From NCBI GenBank assembly GCA_903919455.1, contig CAIXIJ010000018.1, positions 33,934 through 97,933 of the forward strand: a stretch of DNA of 64,000 nucleotides. The letters run 5' to 3'. Position numbers and translations under genes: made by a program. The stretch is from an uncultured Acidimicrobiaceae bacterium (lineage in GTDB: Bacteria > Actinomycetota > Acidimicrobiia > Acidimicrobiales > Ilumatobacteraceae). This document shows positions 16,195 to 25,434 of this stretch, in pieces. How positions within the stretch are numbered: the stretch's first letter is position 1; each line of letters opens with the position of its first letter. The notes beneath the pieces were generated by a model. That model saw nothing but the letters and a program-made list of their open reading frames with translations, had not been told where the DNA came from and made no database searches.

Positions 16195-17519
16195 GGGTTG
16201 GTCTCCTCCACACGGCTCCGGGCCGTGCCAGATGCGAACGTGGTGATGATCTGGTCGCCCGACTGCAGTTCGTCGGCGGCTCGGATGGTGCGACCATCGA
16301 TGGTGCGGGTGATGCTCCAGCCCCGCGCCATCGTGGTGGCGGGGTCGAGAAGGCGCACGCGTTCGGCAACGTGCTGCAACTGTTGCTCGGGTAGGTCCAT
16401 CCGCTGCGGCGCCCTCCGAACCGAAGTGGCAGCGGCGGCAAGGCGACCATCGGCACGCTCGAGCACGCGCTGGGCACCGCGCTGCACCCGGCGGGCCCGT
16501 TCGTGCAGACGTTCGTCGCTGCGCGACACGGCGCTGCTCACCCGCAGGCGAATGCCCTCACCCAAGCCGGCCACATCGGTGACCGATGCCTGCAATGACA
16601 TCGCAGCAACGTGACAGATCTGCGTCCAGGCGCCTTCCACCGACTGTTGGAAGGCCTGCACGCGCTCGACCAACGCTGCAGCACACGCCGTGGGCGTCTT
16701 CAATGCGAGATGCGCCACCTCGTCGGCCACGCTTCGGTCGATCTCGTGGCCGATGCCGGTGAGCACCGGCAGTGGCGATCGAGCGATGGCCATGGCAATG
16801 GCTTCGTCGTCGAACGTGGCAAGTTCGCCGCGGCTGCCACCACCGCGGATGAGCACCACGGCATCGAGATCGGGGGCTGCCGACAACGTGCGCAGCGCAC
16901 CCGTGATCTCGCGGACCGCCGTCTCGCCCTGCACTCGCACATCCACCAGCCGTAACTGGAAGCCCATTCCGCTGCGCTCGATTTCATGCGCAAAGTCGGC
17001 CCAGGCGGCGCTGGCTCTGCTGGTGACCACGCCAACCCGCAACGGCGCAACAGCCAGTGGCACCTGCCGGTTTCGTTCGAGCCAGCCGGCTTCGCCCAGT
17101 CGACGCAGTACATCGTCGCGTTGCAGGGCGAGCTCGCCCAGGGTGAACCGCGGGTCGATGGCGCTCATCTTCAGGCCGAGCGAACCGTTGCCAGCGAAGT
17201 AATCGAGCTGCCCGAAGATCCGCACCTTCAAGCCGTCGCAGAGTTGCAGGCCGTTCTTCATCAGCAGCGAGCGAAGCTTGTTGCGTTGCGGGGCGAAGAA
17301 CTGCACGTTGAGTTGGGCCTTGCCGTTGTCGGTGACTTCGGCGAGCCGGAAGTAGGCGTGCGGACCGCGCTCGTTCCAACCCTGGATCTCGCCGCGCACC
17401 CAGACGCCTTGGTCGAACCCGCGCCGCAGCACCCCGTTGATGGCGTCGGCGAGCTCGGACACCGAGTAGGTGGGTTCGGCCCCATCATCGGGCTCGAACG
17501 ACATCTCGCGCTGGCTCAT
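16191..17519 (-). CDS. xseA: Exodeoxyribonuclease VII large subunit
   Basis: 442-residue catalytic subunit. The N-terminal OB-fold is seen in YSVSELADAINGVLRRGFDQGVWVRGEIQGW, followed by the catalytic domain with GVVTSRASAAWADF, VVLIRGGGSRGELATFDDEAIA and GIGHEIDRSVADEVAHLALKTPTACAA, all hallmark motifs including the putative active-site Asp/Arg/Gly cluster. A helical arm follows and a C-terminal extension ends RGWSITRTIDGRTIRAADELQSGDQIITTFASG, usual for XseA. Length is typical. It is coupled upstream to the GNAT gene and downstream to xseB by four-base overlaps. Confidence 0.95.
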   Translation of the reverse strand: MSQREMSFEPDDGAEPTYSVSELADAINGVLRRGFDQGVWVRGEIQGWNERGPHAYFRLAEVTDNGKAQLNVQFFAPQRNKLRSLLMKNGLQLCDGLKVRIFGQLDYFAGNGSLGLKMSAIDPRFTLGELALQRDDVLRRLGEAGWLERNRQVPLAVAPLRVGVVTSRASAAWADFAHEIERSGMGFQLRLVDVRVQGETAVREITGALRTLSAAPDLDAVVLIRGGGSRGELATFDDEAIAMAIARSPLPVLTGIGHEIDRSVADEVAHLALKTPTACAAALVERVQAFQQSVEGAWTQICHVAAMSLQASVTDVAGLGEGIRLRVSSAVSRSDERLHERARRVQRGAQRVLERADGRLAAAATSVRRAPQRMDLPEQQLQHVAERVRLLDPATTMARGWSITRTIDGRTIRAADELQSGDQIITTFASGTARSRVEETNP

Positions 17520-18130
17520 TCAGACCACCCGAGGCGCCATGCTGGCGGGCCATCGGGCTGCAAGGTGAACTCACCGAGCGACCGAAAGCCCATGGTGGCG
17601 TAGAAGGGAAGGTTGCGAGCGTTGGTGCTCTCCAGGTACGCGCCCTGCCCATCAGCAGCTGCACGCGCTTGGCCCGCGGACACCAGCAGCCGGCCCAGAC
17701 CGCGGCCTTGGTGGGCGGGATGCACGCCCAGGAAGTTGAGGTAGTGGAACGGTGGCTCGGGCTTGTTCGCTGCGAAGGCTGCGAGACCTGCCCCCACCTC
17801 CGCGGCGCGGGTGGAACCCAACAACGCCGTCATGATCCCGCCGATGCTGGGCAACTCCGGGTACGGCTGGCGCCGACCGTCGGTGCGCCACATCGCTGCT
17901 GCGACCACCTCACCCTCGTCGCCCAGGATCACATCGATGGTGCCGACCGCCGCGAAGGCATCCACGAACAGGCCGATCCACATTGCGATGGCGTGCTCCT
18001 GGGCCTCGACCCCACGGAAGATCCAGTGCTGCATCGGGTCGTCGGCAAAGGCTGCGCCGAACACAGCCCGCACCTGCGCCACGGCAAGTGGAGTGGGATC
18101 CAACGGCTGTACGGACGACGGATTCGACAT
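17516..18130 (-). CDS. GNAT-family N-acetyltransferase
   Basis: 204-residue acetyltransferase. The acetyl-CoA motif is FLGVHPAHQGRGLGRLLVSAGQA (R/Q-x-x-G-x-G/A), then AYLESTNARNLPFYATMGFRSLGEF gives the last strands. The start MSNPSSVQPLDP at 18130 is preferred because the longer ORF would overlap rmuC; TAGCCT lies eight bases before this ATG. It resembles the GNAT at 28537 (both have a FADDP/FWPDP-like start and LNFLGV/LALLGTD-type strands), so they are probably paralogs. Substrate unknown. It lies between rmuC and xseA in a DNA-metabolism run, but I infer no functional link. Confidence 0.82.
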   Translation of the reverse strand: MSNPSSVQPLDPTPLAVAQVRAVFGAAFADDPMQHWIFRGVEAQEHAIAMWIGLFVDAFAAVGTIDVILGDEGEVVAAAMWRTDGRRQPYPELPSIGGIMTALLGSTRAAEVGAGLAAFAANKPEPPFHYLNFLGVHPAHQGRGLGRLLVSAGQARAAADGQGAYLESTNARNLPFYATMGFRSLGEFTLQPDGPPAWRLGWSE

Positions 18131-18146
18131 GAGGGCAGAGGCTACG

Positions 18147-19154
18147 TCAGACGCCGAGTTCAGGGATGGGGTTGGAGGTGTCGGGAGCAATCTCGATGTG
18201 GCGTTCGCGGCGCAAGGACTCCAACTCGCGTAAGGGCCGCTCGAGCATGCGACGACGGGTGCCGACCAGCTCGTCCATACTGCCCACCAGAGTGTCGAGC
18301 TGCTTCTTCACCTTCTCCACCTGCGACGCGTACTTGCCGAACTGCAGGTCGAACTGGCCGAGCAGGGCCAGCACCTCCTTGCTCGTCTGTTCCAGGCGGA
18401 AGTTCTCGAATGCCTGGCGAATGACACCGAGGAACGCGAACAGGGTGAGCGGAGAGCAGAGGATGACCCGCTCGCGCAGCGCATCGTCGACCAACGTGGG
18501 TGCGTGCTCGTGGATGAAACCCACGATGGTCTCGTTCGGCACGAACATCAGCACGTTGTCGATGGCGGGCCGGGTGTCGACCTTCGCGTAGTCGCGCCGA
18601 GCCAGTTCGCGTACGTGGCCGCGCACCGCCTTGATGAACGAGTCGCGAGCGGCCACGGCTTCGAGCTCACTGGTGGCCTGCTGAAAGGCGAGGTAACCGT
18701 CGATGGGGAACTTCACGTCCATGAACAGCACGTGCGCATCGGGCAGCAGGAACGTGAAGTCGGGGATGATGCGACCGTCGCCCACCACTGCGGTGCGCTT
18801 GGTGTAGTTCACCTCCGGCAGCAGACCGGCAAGACGCAGTACGTCTTCCGCCATGCGCTCGCCCCACTGGCCGCGGGTGTTGGTGTTGGCGAGCGCCTCG
18901 CGCAGATCGTTCGTGGCCGAGTACAGGTCGCGAGACACCGACGCCTGCTCGCGTAGCGACTGACCCACCTGGCCGAACTCTCGGGCGGAATGCTGCCCCA
19001 ACCGCTGCACCGCCTCGGTGAGTTGGCCCAACTGCGCCTGAACCGCAGGGTCGGTGGTGGCGACCGCCAACCCTGGAGCGCGGGTACGCGTTGCCAGCAG
19101 CCAGGTGAGTGCCGCCACGGCGACGACGAGTAACACGACCAGCACGATGTCCAT
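18147..19154 (-). CDS. rmuC: DNA recombination protein RmuC
   Basis: 335-residue membrane-anchored RmuC-family nuclease-like protein that limits recombination at inverted repeats in other bacteria. The start MDIVLVVLLVVAVAALTWLLATRTR is one transmembrane helix; a coiled region follows (TEAVQRLGQHSAREFGQVGQSLREQ), then the core NTNTRGQWGERMAEDVLRLAGLLPEVNY, ILPDFTFLLPDAHVLFMDVKFPIDGYLAF and the NVLMFVPNETIVGFI strand typical of the family. ATG at 19154 is chosen over the longer ORF because it begins the membrane helix. First gene of the xse operon. Confidence 0.93.
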   Translation of the reverse strand: MDIVLVVLLVVAVAALTWLLATRTRAPGLAVATTDPAVQAQLGQLTEAVQRLGQHSAREFGQVGQSLREQASVSRDLYSATNDLREALANTNTRGQWGERMAEDVLRLAGLLPEVNYTKRTAVVGDGRIIPDFTFLLPDAHVLFMDVKFPIDGYLAFQQATSELEAVAARDSFIKAVRGHVRELARRDYAKVDTRPAIDNVLMFVPNETIVGFIHEHAPTLVDDALRERVILCSPLTLFAFLGVIRQAFENFRLEQTSKEVLALLGQFDLQFGKYASQVEKVKKQLDTLVGSMDELVGTRRRMLERPLRELESLRRERHIEIAPDTSNPIPELGV

Positions 19155-19211
19155 GGCGCCATCATGCCTAAGGGGTGCGCGGAAGTTCCCCAGGCCAGGC
19201 CCCGACACCAC

Positions 19212-19256
19212 CGCGGGCACCGAAATGGGCCGATACGGCCCACTTTCAAGCCCGCG
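19212..19256 (-). terminator. Long GC-rich hairpin after the ABC exporter gene
   Basis: In the 110-base gap between rmuC and the exporter. Nested inverted repeats: outer CGCGGGC (19212-19218) with GCCCGCG (19250-19256), inner GAAATGGGCCG-ATA-CGGCCCACTTTC with one bulged base. The hairpin lies upstream of rmuC and 8 bases downstream of the exporter stop (19265), so... read on the minus strand it follows the exporter. No T-run follows, so if it terminates transcription it would not be a classical intrinsic terminator. A REP-like role is possible. Confidence 0.45.
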
Positions 19257-19264
19257 AGCCCGAA

Positions 19265-21127
19265 TCAGGCGAGGAACGCTGCCTCGCCGGCCCGCACCTG
19301 CGCTGCATAGACACCGTCGAGATGCATCAGCTCGTCGTGCGTGCCGTCTTCCACCACGTTGCCGTCGGCCAGCACCACGATGCGGTCGGCGTCGCGGATG
19401 GTGGACAGGCGGTGGGCGATGATGAGCGCCGTGCGACCCTCCAACGCGTTCTCGAGCGCCGCCTGCACCGCAGCTTCGTTCTCGTTGTCGAGGTGGCTGG
19501 TGGCCTCGTCGAGGATCATCACCGCCGGGTTCTTCAGCAACAACCGAGCGATGGCTAGGCGCTGCTTCTCGCCGCCGCTGAGGCGGTAGCCGCGCTCGCC
19601 CACCACCGTGTCGTAGCCGTCGGGCAACTCGGCGATGGTGTCCATGATGCGAGCACCGCGGCAGGCCGCATCGAGCTCTTCCAACGTGGCGTCGGGCTTG
19701 GCGTAGCGCAGGTTCTGGCCGATGCTCTCGTGGAACAGGTGCGGGTCTTGGCTCACCACGCCGATGGCCTCACGCAGGCTGTGCTGGGTGAGGTCGCGCA
19801 CATCGTGCCCGTCCACCAGCAGCGCCCCACCTGTCACGTCGTAAAGGCGCGGAATGAGACCCGAGAGGGTGGTCTTTCCCGACCCGGAGGCGCCCACGAG
19901 GGCCACCGTTTCACCGGGACGCACCACCAGCGACACCCCTTGCAGCACGTCGCGGTCGGGGTCGGCGCCCACCACCGCGCTCGGTGCCTCCAGCGAGCGC
20001 ACCGTCACGTCGGCGGCAGCCGGGTAGCGGAACCACACGTCGCGGAATTCCACGAGGCCGGTGGGGTTCACGAGGTCGATTGCACCGGGACGGTCGGTGA
20101 TGAACTCGGGAGCATCGAGCACTTCGAAGACACGCTCGAAGCTGACCATTGCGGTCATCAGATCGACGCGCGCGTTGGTGAGTCCGGTGAGCGGTTGATA
20201 CACGCGAGTGACCAGGGCTGCCAGCGCCACCAGGGTGCCGGAGCTGATGTCGTTGCTGACCACCAGATGCGCACCCACGCCGTAGATGGCGGCGGCACCG
20301 AGCGCACCCACGAGGCCAAGGGCCACGAAGAACACACGGCCGTACATCGCTGCGCGGATGCCGGTGTCGCGCACCATCGCCGCGCGCCCCGAGAACATGC
20401 CCACCTCGTCGCTCTGGCGGCCAAACAGCTTCACCAGCAGGGCACCGGCCACGTTGAACCGTTCGGCCATTTGGTTGTTCATCTCGGCGTTCGTGGTCAT
20501 GTTCTGGCGCTGGATGTCTTGCAGCCGCTTGCCCACGCGCTTCGCCGGGATGATGAACATCGGCAGCACCACCAGCGCCAGCAGCGTGAGCCGCCATTCC
20601 AGCGCAGCCATTGCGATGAGCGTGGTGGTGAGCACCACCACGTTGCTCACCACGCTGCCGAGCGTGCTGGTGACGGCGTTCTGCGCACCGACCACATCGT
20701 TGTTCAGGCGGCTGGTGAGGGCACCCGTCTGCGTGCGGGTGAAGAAGGCCACGGGCATGCGCTGCACTTTGCTGAACAGCGCCACCCGGAGGTCGTAGAT
20801 GAGGCCTTCGCCGATGGTGGAGCTGCACCAGCGCTGCACGATGGCAAGTCCGGCATCCACGAGTGCGGAGGCCACCACGAGCCCGGCGAGGATGTTGATG
20901 CCGCGCAGGTTGCCCGAGGGGATCGACACGTCGAGCATGCGGCGGAATGCGAACGGCGGCACGAGTTCGATGAGTGCCGCCACCACGATGGTGGCCAGGA
21001 ACAGGAAGATCATGCGTCGGTAGGGCCGAGCGAACTGCCAGGCGCGGCGCAGCGAGCTGCTGCTCAGGCGCTTGCCCTTCACCGCATTGGCATCGCCCGG
21101 CATCATCATGTGAGGACCCATACGCAT
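19265..21127 (-). CDS. ABC exporter, fused permease-ATPase
   Basis: 620-residue half-transporter that should work as a homodimer or with a partner to export lipids or drugs. The membrane domain covers about 35-330 with six hydrophobic segments (MIFLFLATIVVAALIELVPPF is the first). The ATPase domain has VALVGASGSGKTTLSGLIPRLYD (Walker A), YRLSGGEKQRLAIARLLLKNP (signature) and AVMILDEATSHLDNE (Walker B and D-loop), then IAHRLSTI. The N-terminus has several Met choices (21127, 21121 and further in); none has a clear ribosome site. It diverges from the exported hydrolase gene across a 22-base inverted repeat AGGAGG-N10-CCTCCT. Substrate unknown. Confidence 0.88.
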   Translation of the reverse strand: MRMGPHMMMPGDANAVKGKRLSSSSLRRAWQFARPYRRMIFLFLATIVVAALIELVPPFAFRRMLDVSIPSGNLRGINILAGLVVASALVDAGLAIVQRWCSSTIGEGLIYDLRVALFSKVQRMPVAFFTRTQTGALTSRLNNDVVGAQNAVTSTLGSVVSNVVVLTTTLIAMAALEWRLTLLALVVLPMFIIPAKRVGKRLQDIQRQNMTTNAEMNNQMAERFNVAGALLVKLFGRQSDEVGMFSGRAAMVRDTGIRAAMYGRVFFVALGLVGALGAAAIYGVGAHLVVSNDISSGTLVALAALVTRVYQPLTGLTNARVDLMTAMVSFERVFEVLDAPEFITDRPGAIDLVNPTGLVEFRDVWFRYPAAADVTVRSLEAPSAVVGADPDRDVLQGVSLVVRPGETVALVGASGSGKTTLSGLIPRLYDVTGGALLVDGHDVRDLTQHSLREAIGVVSQDPHLFHESIGQNLRYAKPDATLEELDAACRGARIMDTIAELPDGYDTVVGERGYRLSGGEKQRLAIARLLLKNPAVMILDEATSHLDNENEAAVQAALENALEGRTALIIAHRLSTIRDADRIVVLADGNVVEDGTHDELMHLDGVYAAQVRAGEAAFLA

Positions 21128-21164
21128 GACAAGGAGGATACGGGCGACCTCCTACGATGGATCG

Positions 21165-22736
21165 ATGCGTCGCCCGCCCTTTGCCGTCGTCGGCGTGCTG
21201 CTCGCTGGTTGCGCAGTGCTCGCCGGGTGCGGTGATGGCATCAACGAAGGTGCGAACGAAGGCCGTGGGCCTCGCGGCACCATTGACGGTGTAGTGCTCC
21301 AGGCACCCGCTAGCAGTGCACCTGTCACCGAACCGACCGGCGTGCCTGCCACCGACCCTTCTGCGCAGCTCGACCCGTTCGGCTGGCAGCAGGCTGAGGA
21401 CGGGATCGACGAGGGGTTCCTCGACGTGCCGCTCGACTGGACGCACCCCGACGGCGACACGGTGACGCTGTACCTCGCCCGGCACCGCGCCACCGACCCG
21501 GCCCACCGCATCGGTGCGTTGCTGGTGAACCCCGGAGGCCCGGGCTTCGGCGGCAGCGACCTAGCGTTCAACGCCGACAGCACCTACGGCCAAGATCTCC
21601 TGGATCGGTTCGACATCATCGGCTGGGACCCGCGCGGCACCGGTCTCAGTGAGCCGGCGGTGAATTGCATCGACGACTACGACCCCTACTTCGCCGTCGA
21701 CTCGTCGCCCGACACCGACGCGGAACGACAGACACTCATCGACCTCGGAAAGAAGTTCGGAGCGGCCTGCGAACGAACGAACGCATCGCTGCTGCCGTAC
21801 CTCAGCACCGCCGACACGGCCCGCGACATGGATGCCATTCGCAACGCCCTCGGCGAGACGACCATCAGTTACTTCGGCTTCAGCTACGGCAGCGAACTGG
21901 GGGCCACCTGGGCCACGCTGTTCCCCAGCACGGTGCGCGCCATGGTGATCGATGGCGCTGTCGACCCGACGGTGGGTTATCTCCAGCAGAACCTTCAGCA
22001 GGCGGCAGGTTTCGAGACCGCGTTCAACACGTTCCTCGCCGACTGCAGCGCACGCACCGCCTGTCCCTTCCACAACGGTGGCGATGCAGAGGGCGCGTTC
22101 GACGCACTGAACGCTGCCATCGACGCGACGCCGGTGTCGTCGGGACGAACGGGACGACCCAACGTGACACAGGGCGTGCTCACCAGCGGTATCGCGCAGG
22201 CGATGTACGACCGGAGCGGTTGGCCGCAACTTGCGCAAGCGTTGGCCGATCTCCAGGCCGGTGACGGCGCCGCCATGCTGGATCTCTACGACATGTACTA
22301 CGGCTATTACCAGGGTTCGTGGGACGACAGCCTGGAGGCCTACTTCGCGATCGGCTGCCTCGACGACTCGGGCAGCACCGGCCCCGCCAACCTGTTCGGC
22401 CACGAGGCCGAGTTCGCCAAGGTGGCTCCCCGTCTGGGCCGAAGTTGGCTGGCCGAGTTGACGTTCTGCTCCGTATGGCCCGAGCCAGCAGCACCAACGA
22501 TCACCATCACCGGCAACGGAGCCGGACCCATTCTGGTGGTCGGCACCACGGGCGACCCGGCCACACCGTTAGAGAGCACACGCCATATGGCACAGGCGTT
22601 GGAGGATGGCCACCTCGTGGTGGTGCAGGCCGAGCAGCACACCGGGTACGGCACCAACCGCTGCGTCGATGACGCAGTCGACACATATCTGCTGGACCCC
22701 TCCGCCGACCTGCCCACCGACATCGACTGCACCTGA
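21165..22736 (+). CDS. Exported alpha/beta hydrolase lipoprotein, tripeptidyl-aminopeptidase-like (copy 1)
   Basis: About 523 residues. The signal MRRPPFAVVGVLLAGCAVLAGC ends in a lipobox, so the mature enzyme is anchored outside. The core matches the TAP/SlpD family: LLVNPGGPGFGGS oxyanion region, DIIGWDPRGTGLSEP, nucleophile YFGFSYGSELGATWA (G-x-S-x-G), later ILVVGTTGDPATPLEST with the catalytic Asp and HTGYG with the His. These enzymes release N-terminal peptides or hydrolyse small esters. TACGAT lies six bases before the ATG at 21165, which supports that start over the ORF-track start at 21126. A close tandem paralog follows 14 bases later. Confidence 0.85.
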   Translation: MRRPPFAVVGVLLAGCAVLAGCGDGINEGANEGRGPRGTIDGVVLQAPASSAPVTEPTGVPATDPSAQLDPFGWQQAEDGIDEGFLDVPLDWTHPDGDTVTLYLARHRATDPAHRIGALLVNPGGPGFGGSDLAFNADSTYGQDLLDRFDIIGWDPRGTGLSEPAVNCIDDYDPYFAVDSSPDTDAERQTLIDLGKKFGAACERTNASLLPYLSTADTARDMDAIRNALGETTISYFGFSYGSELGATWATLFPSTVRAMVIDGAVDPTVGYLQQNLQQAAGFETAFNTFLADCSARTACPFHNGGDAEGAFDALNAAIDATPVSSGRTGRPNVTQGVLTSGIAQAMYDRSGWPQLAQALADLQAGDGAAMLDLYDMYYGYYQGSWDDSLEAYFAIGCLDDSGSTGPANLFGHEAEFAKVAPRLGRSWLAELTFCSVWPEPAAPTITITGNGAGPILVVGTTGDPATPLESTRHMAQALEDGHLVVVQAEQHTGYGTNRCVDDAVDTYLLDPSADLPTDIDCT

Positions 22737-22750
22737 CCTAACCTGCGCCC

Positions 22751-24244
22751 ATGCGCGGCCGGCTCTTGATCCTCGTCGCAGCCGTCGCATCGATCGCTGG
22801 CTGCTCCACAGCGGCGGGCGGCAGCACCATCACCGCGCCAGCCGAGACGGCGAGCAGCGCGGGCGACTCGGGTACCACCATCGAGTGGACCAAGTTCAGC
22901 GACGACGGCAAGGTGCAGACCGCCACGATCGAGGTGCCCGTCGACCATGCCGACCCCGCGAAGGGCAACTTCCAGCTGGCACTGGCTCGGCACGTGGCCG
23001 ACCCCAAGCAGCGAATCGGATCGCTACTGGTGAACCCCGGTGGCCCGGGCTTCGGCGGCACCGACTTCGCCAAGTTCGCCGACCAGATCTACAGCCCCGC
23101 TCTGCTGGCCCACTTCGACATCGTGGCCTGGGACCCGCGAGGCACCGGCGACAGCACGCCGGCGATCGACTGCATCGACGACTACGACCGCTACTACACC
23201 GGAGTCGACATCACCCCCGACACGCCCGCCGAACGACAGCTGCCCATCGACCTGGCCAAGGAGTTCACCGACGCCTGCCTGGAGAAGAACGCCGACATCT
23301 GGCCCTACATCGGCACCAACGCGTCGGCCCGCGACATGGACGACATCCGCCAGGCGCTCGGTGAAGCCAAGATCAGCTACTTCGGCTTCAGCTACGGCAG
23401 CGAACTCGGAGCCACCTGGGCCACGCTGTTCCCCTCCACCGTGCGCGCCGCCGTGCTCGACGGAGCGGTCGATCCCAACGCCGGCTACATCGATGCCGGC
23501 CTGCAGCAGGCGGCGGGGTTCGAGCAGGCCATCACCAACTTCCTCGCCAGCTGCAGCGCCACGCCCGCTTGCCCGTTCCACAACGACGGCGATGCCGAGG
23601 GTGCCTTCGATCGACTGATGCTCGCGATCGATGACAACCCGATTCCCACTGTCGCCGGTCGACCGGAGCTCACCCGATCCATGGCCCTCACCGCCGTCGC
23701 CGAGGCGATGTACAGCGAGTCACTGTGGGATCAGGCCGACCAGGCATTGGCCGATGCGCAACAGGGCGACGGTGCGGGCCTGCTCACGCTGTTCGACGAG
23801 TACTTCCGGCGTCGCGATGACGGCACGTGGGACAACTCGCTGGAGGCATTCCAGGTCATCTCGTGCGCCGACGAACCTGCGCGGTTGACCGTGGAGGAAG
23901 AAGACGCATCGGCCGCGAGGTTCGAGGCAGTAGCTCCGCGCTACTCGCCGGCCACCATCGGCTCATACTTCTGCACGTTCTTCCCGCAGAGCCCCGACCC
24001 CGAGGTGCAGGTGAACTCCAAAGGCGCCGGCCCCATTCTGGTGATGGGCACCGCCGGCGACCCAGCCACGCCACTGGCCAGCACTCGGCTGATGGCCGAG
24101 GCCCTGGATGACGGCCGACTGGTGATCGTGCACGCGGAGGGCCACACCGGCTACGCAAGCGGCGAGTGCAGCGGCAACGTGGTGGACAAGTACCTCATCG
24201 ACCCGGTGAAGGACGCGCCAGCCGACGGCACGGAGTGCAAGTGA
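22751..24244 (+). CDS. Exported alpha/beta hydrolase lipoprotein, tripeptidyl-aminopeptidase-like (copy 2)
   Basis: 497-residue paralog of the preceding gene. Signal MRGRLLILVAAVASIAGC has a lipobox (IAGC). The same catalytic blocks recur: LLVNPGGPGFGGTDFAKF, DIVAWDPRGTGDSTP, ISYFGFSYGSELGATWATLFPSTVRA (identical to copy 1 through the elbow), MGTAGDPATPLAST and GHTGYAS. The N-terminal linker differs most, and copy 1 has an extra serine/proline-rich stretch. TAACCT six bases before the ATG suggests a separate leaderless transcript despite the short gap. The pair is a tandem duplication; divergent cap regions hint at different substrates. Confidence 0.85.
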   Translation: MRGRLLILVAAVASIAGCSTAAGGSTITAPAETASSAGDSGTTIEWTKFSDDGKVQTATIEVPVDHADPAKGNFQLALARHVADPKQRIGSLLVNPGGPGFGGTDFAKFADQIYSPALLAHFDIVAWDPRGTGDSTPAIDCIDDYDRYYTGVDITPDTPAERQLPIDLAKEFTDACLEKNADIWPYIGTNASARDMDDIRQALGEAKISYFGFSYGSELGATWATLFPSTVRAAVLDGAVDPNAGYIDAGLQQAAGFEQAITNFLASCSATPACPFHNDGDAEGAFDRLMLAIDDNPIPTVAGRPELTRSMALTAVAEAMYSESLWDQADQALADAQQGDGAGLLTLFDEYFRRRDDGTWDNSLEAFQVISCADEPARLTVEEEDASAARFEAVAPRYSPATIGSYFCTFFPQSPDPEVQVNSKGAGPILVMGTAGDPATPLASTRLMAEALDDGRLVIVHAEGHTGYASGECSGNVVDKYLIDPVKDAPADGTECK

Positions 24245-24290
24245 TGGACACTGGCTCAAGGCGCCCCTGCGTCGGGCCGATCACCCTCAT

Positions 24291-25430
24291 GTGAGGCGCA
24301 CGTCCATTGGTTCGTTGCTCGCGGCCACGGCCGCGCTGGTGGGGTGCACCTTCATCGCCTCAACCGCGGCACCCACCGCTGCCGCCACATGCACCGGCAA
24401 CCTCTCGGCGGCTCAACTGAACACCGTGTTCGCCTCGCCCGGCGTGGGCCGCACCGCCACCACCACCGGCTATGGCGGTGGCGATTATCAGCACGTCTAC
24501 GACCTGGGCACCGGCCGCCGACTGTGGCTGTTCCAGGACGTGTTCTTCAGCAACGACAACGACCTGCGCGACAGCATGACGGACGCCGCGCACAATGCTG
24601 GCCTGCTGCAACGCGGCATCTGCTGGAGCACCGTCGGTGCAGGCCACATGCAGAACTTCGTCGGTTCAGCACAGACCACACCGCTGCGCCACTGGTTCTG
24701 GCCGATGGACGGCGAGCGCGGTGCCGACGGGAAGTTGTGGATCTTCATGGCCGAGATGGCCAACCCCAACGGCACGGGTGCCACCTGGGGCGCCGCACCG
24801 GTCGGCACATGGGTGGCGCGCATTGACCCACTCACGCTGAAGGTGCTGAGCTTCGCCAAGGCGCGCGTCGGTGGCATCCGGCTCTACGGATGGTCAGTGG
24901 TGAGCGACAACCAGTGGAGCTACCTCTACGGGCACTGCTACCGCCAGTACGTGCATCAGGTGAGCGGTGTGGGGCAGTTCGATGCTGGCTGCATGCCGTC
25001 CACCTACCTGGCCCGAGTGCCAAAGGGTCACTTCGATGCAGTGCCGTCGTTCTGGAACGGCAGTGGATGGTCGAACAGCGCGAAGTTCGCGAAGCCGGTG
25101 CTCACCCGCGGTAGCGCGAACCCGATGGACGTGCAGAGATTCGGCAGCGTGTACGTGAACGTCACCAAGATCGATGATTGGTGGGGTTCGTCGGTGTACG
25201 TGGACCGGGCTCCCGCGCCGCAGGGCCCCTGGACCCGCGCCCAGACCATCGATGTCGTGAATCGTCGTAAGTGCAGCCAGTGCGGCATCTATCACGCGGT
25301 GATCCTGCCCAACCTCGGCCCCGACGGGAAGATGATCGTGGCGTGGTCGAACGGAGGGCCGTTCAACCTGTGGCAGCGCAACGCCGCCCTCTACCGCCCG
25401 TCATTCGTGTCGGTGCCGGTACCCACCTGA
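24291..25430 (+). CDS. Secreted protein, beta-propeller-like (DUF4185/DUF5005 style)
   Basis: 379 residues from a GTG start. The N-terminus RRTSIGSLLAATAALVGCTFIASTAAPTAAATC is a signal peptide; LVGC could be a lipobox, or cleavage may follow AAA. The body repeats short blades: GGGDYQHVYDLGTGRRLWLFQDVFF, HWFWPMDGERGADGKLWIFMAEM, KARVGGIRLYGWSVVSDNQWSYLYG, SVYVDRAPAPQGPWTRAQTID, and ILPNLGPDGKMIVAWSNGG. This looks like a five-bladed propeller of glycoside-hydrolase-like or sialidase-like shape. Four to six Cys could form disulfides outside the cell. I do not recognise a catalytic set. It follows the two exported hydrolases on the same strand. Confidence 0.65.
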   Translation: MRRTSIGSLLAATAALVGCTFIASTAAPTAAATCTGNLSAAQLNTVFASPGVGRTATTTGYGGGDYQHVYDLGTGRRLWLFQDVFFSNDNDLRDSMTDAAHNAGLLQRGICWSTVGAGHMQNFVGSAQTTPLRHWFWPMDGERGADGKLWIFMAEMANPNGTGATWGAAPVGTWVARIDPLTLKVLSFAKARVGGIRLYGWSVVSDNQWSYLYGHCYRQYVHQVSGVGQFDAGCMPSTYLARVPKGHFDAVPSFWNGSGWSNSAKFAKPVLTRGSANPMDVQRFGSVYVNVTKIDDWWGSSVYVDRAPAPQGPWTRAQTIDVVNRRKCSQCGIYHAVILPNLGPDGKMIVAWSNGGPFNLWQRNAALYRPSFVSVPVPT

Positions 25431-25434
25431 CGGC

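Noticed and set aside
21132-21153. Intrinsic terminator AGGAGG-N10-CCTCCT
   Set aside because: Lies between two divergent starts, the stem is only six bases and no T-run follows; more likely incidental.
19911-21506. 531-residue minus-strand ORF
   Set aside because: Out-of-frame shadow of the ABC exporter gene; Arg/His-rich composition typical of a third-frame reading.
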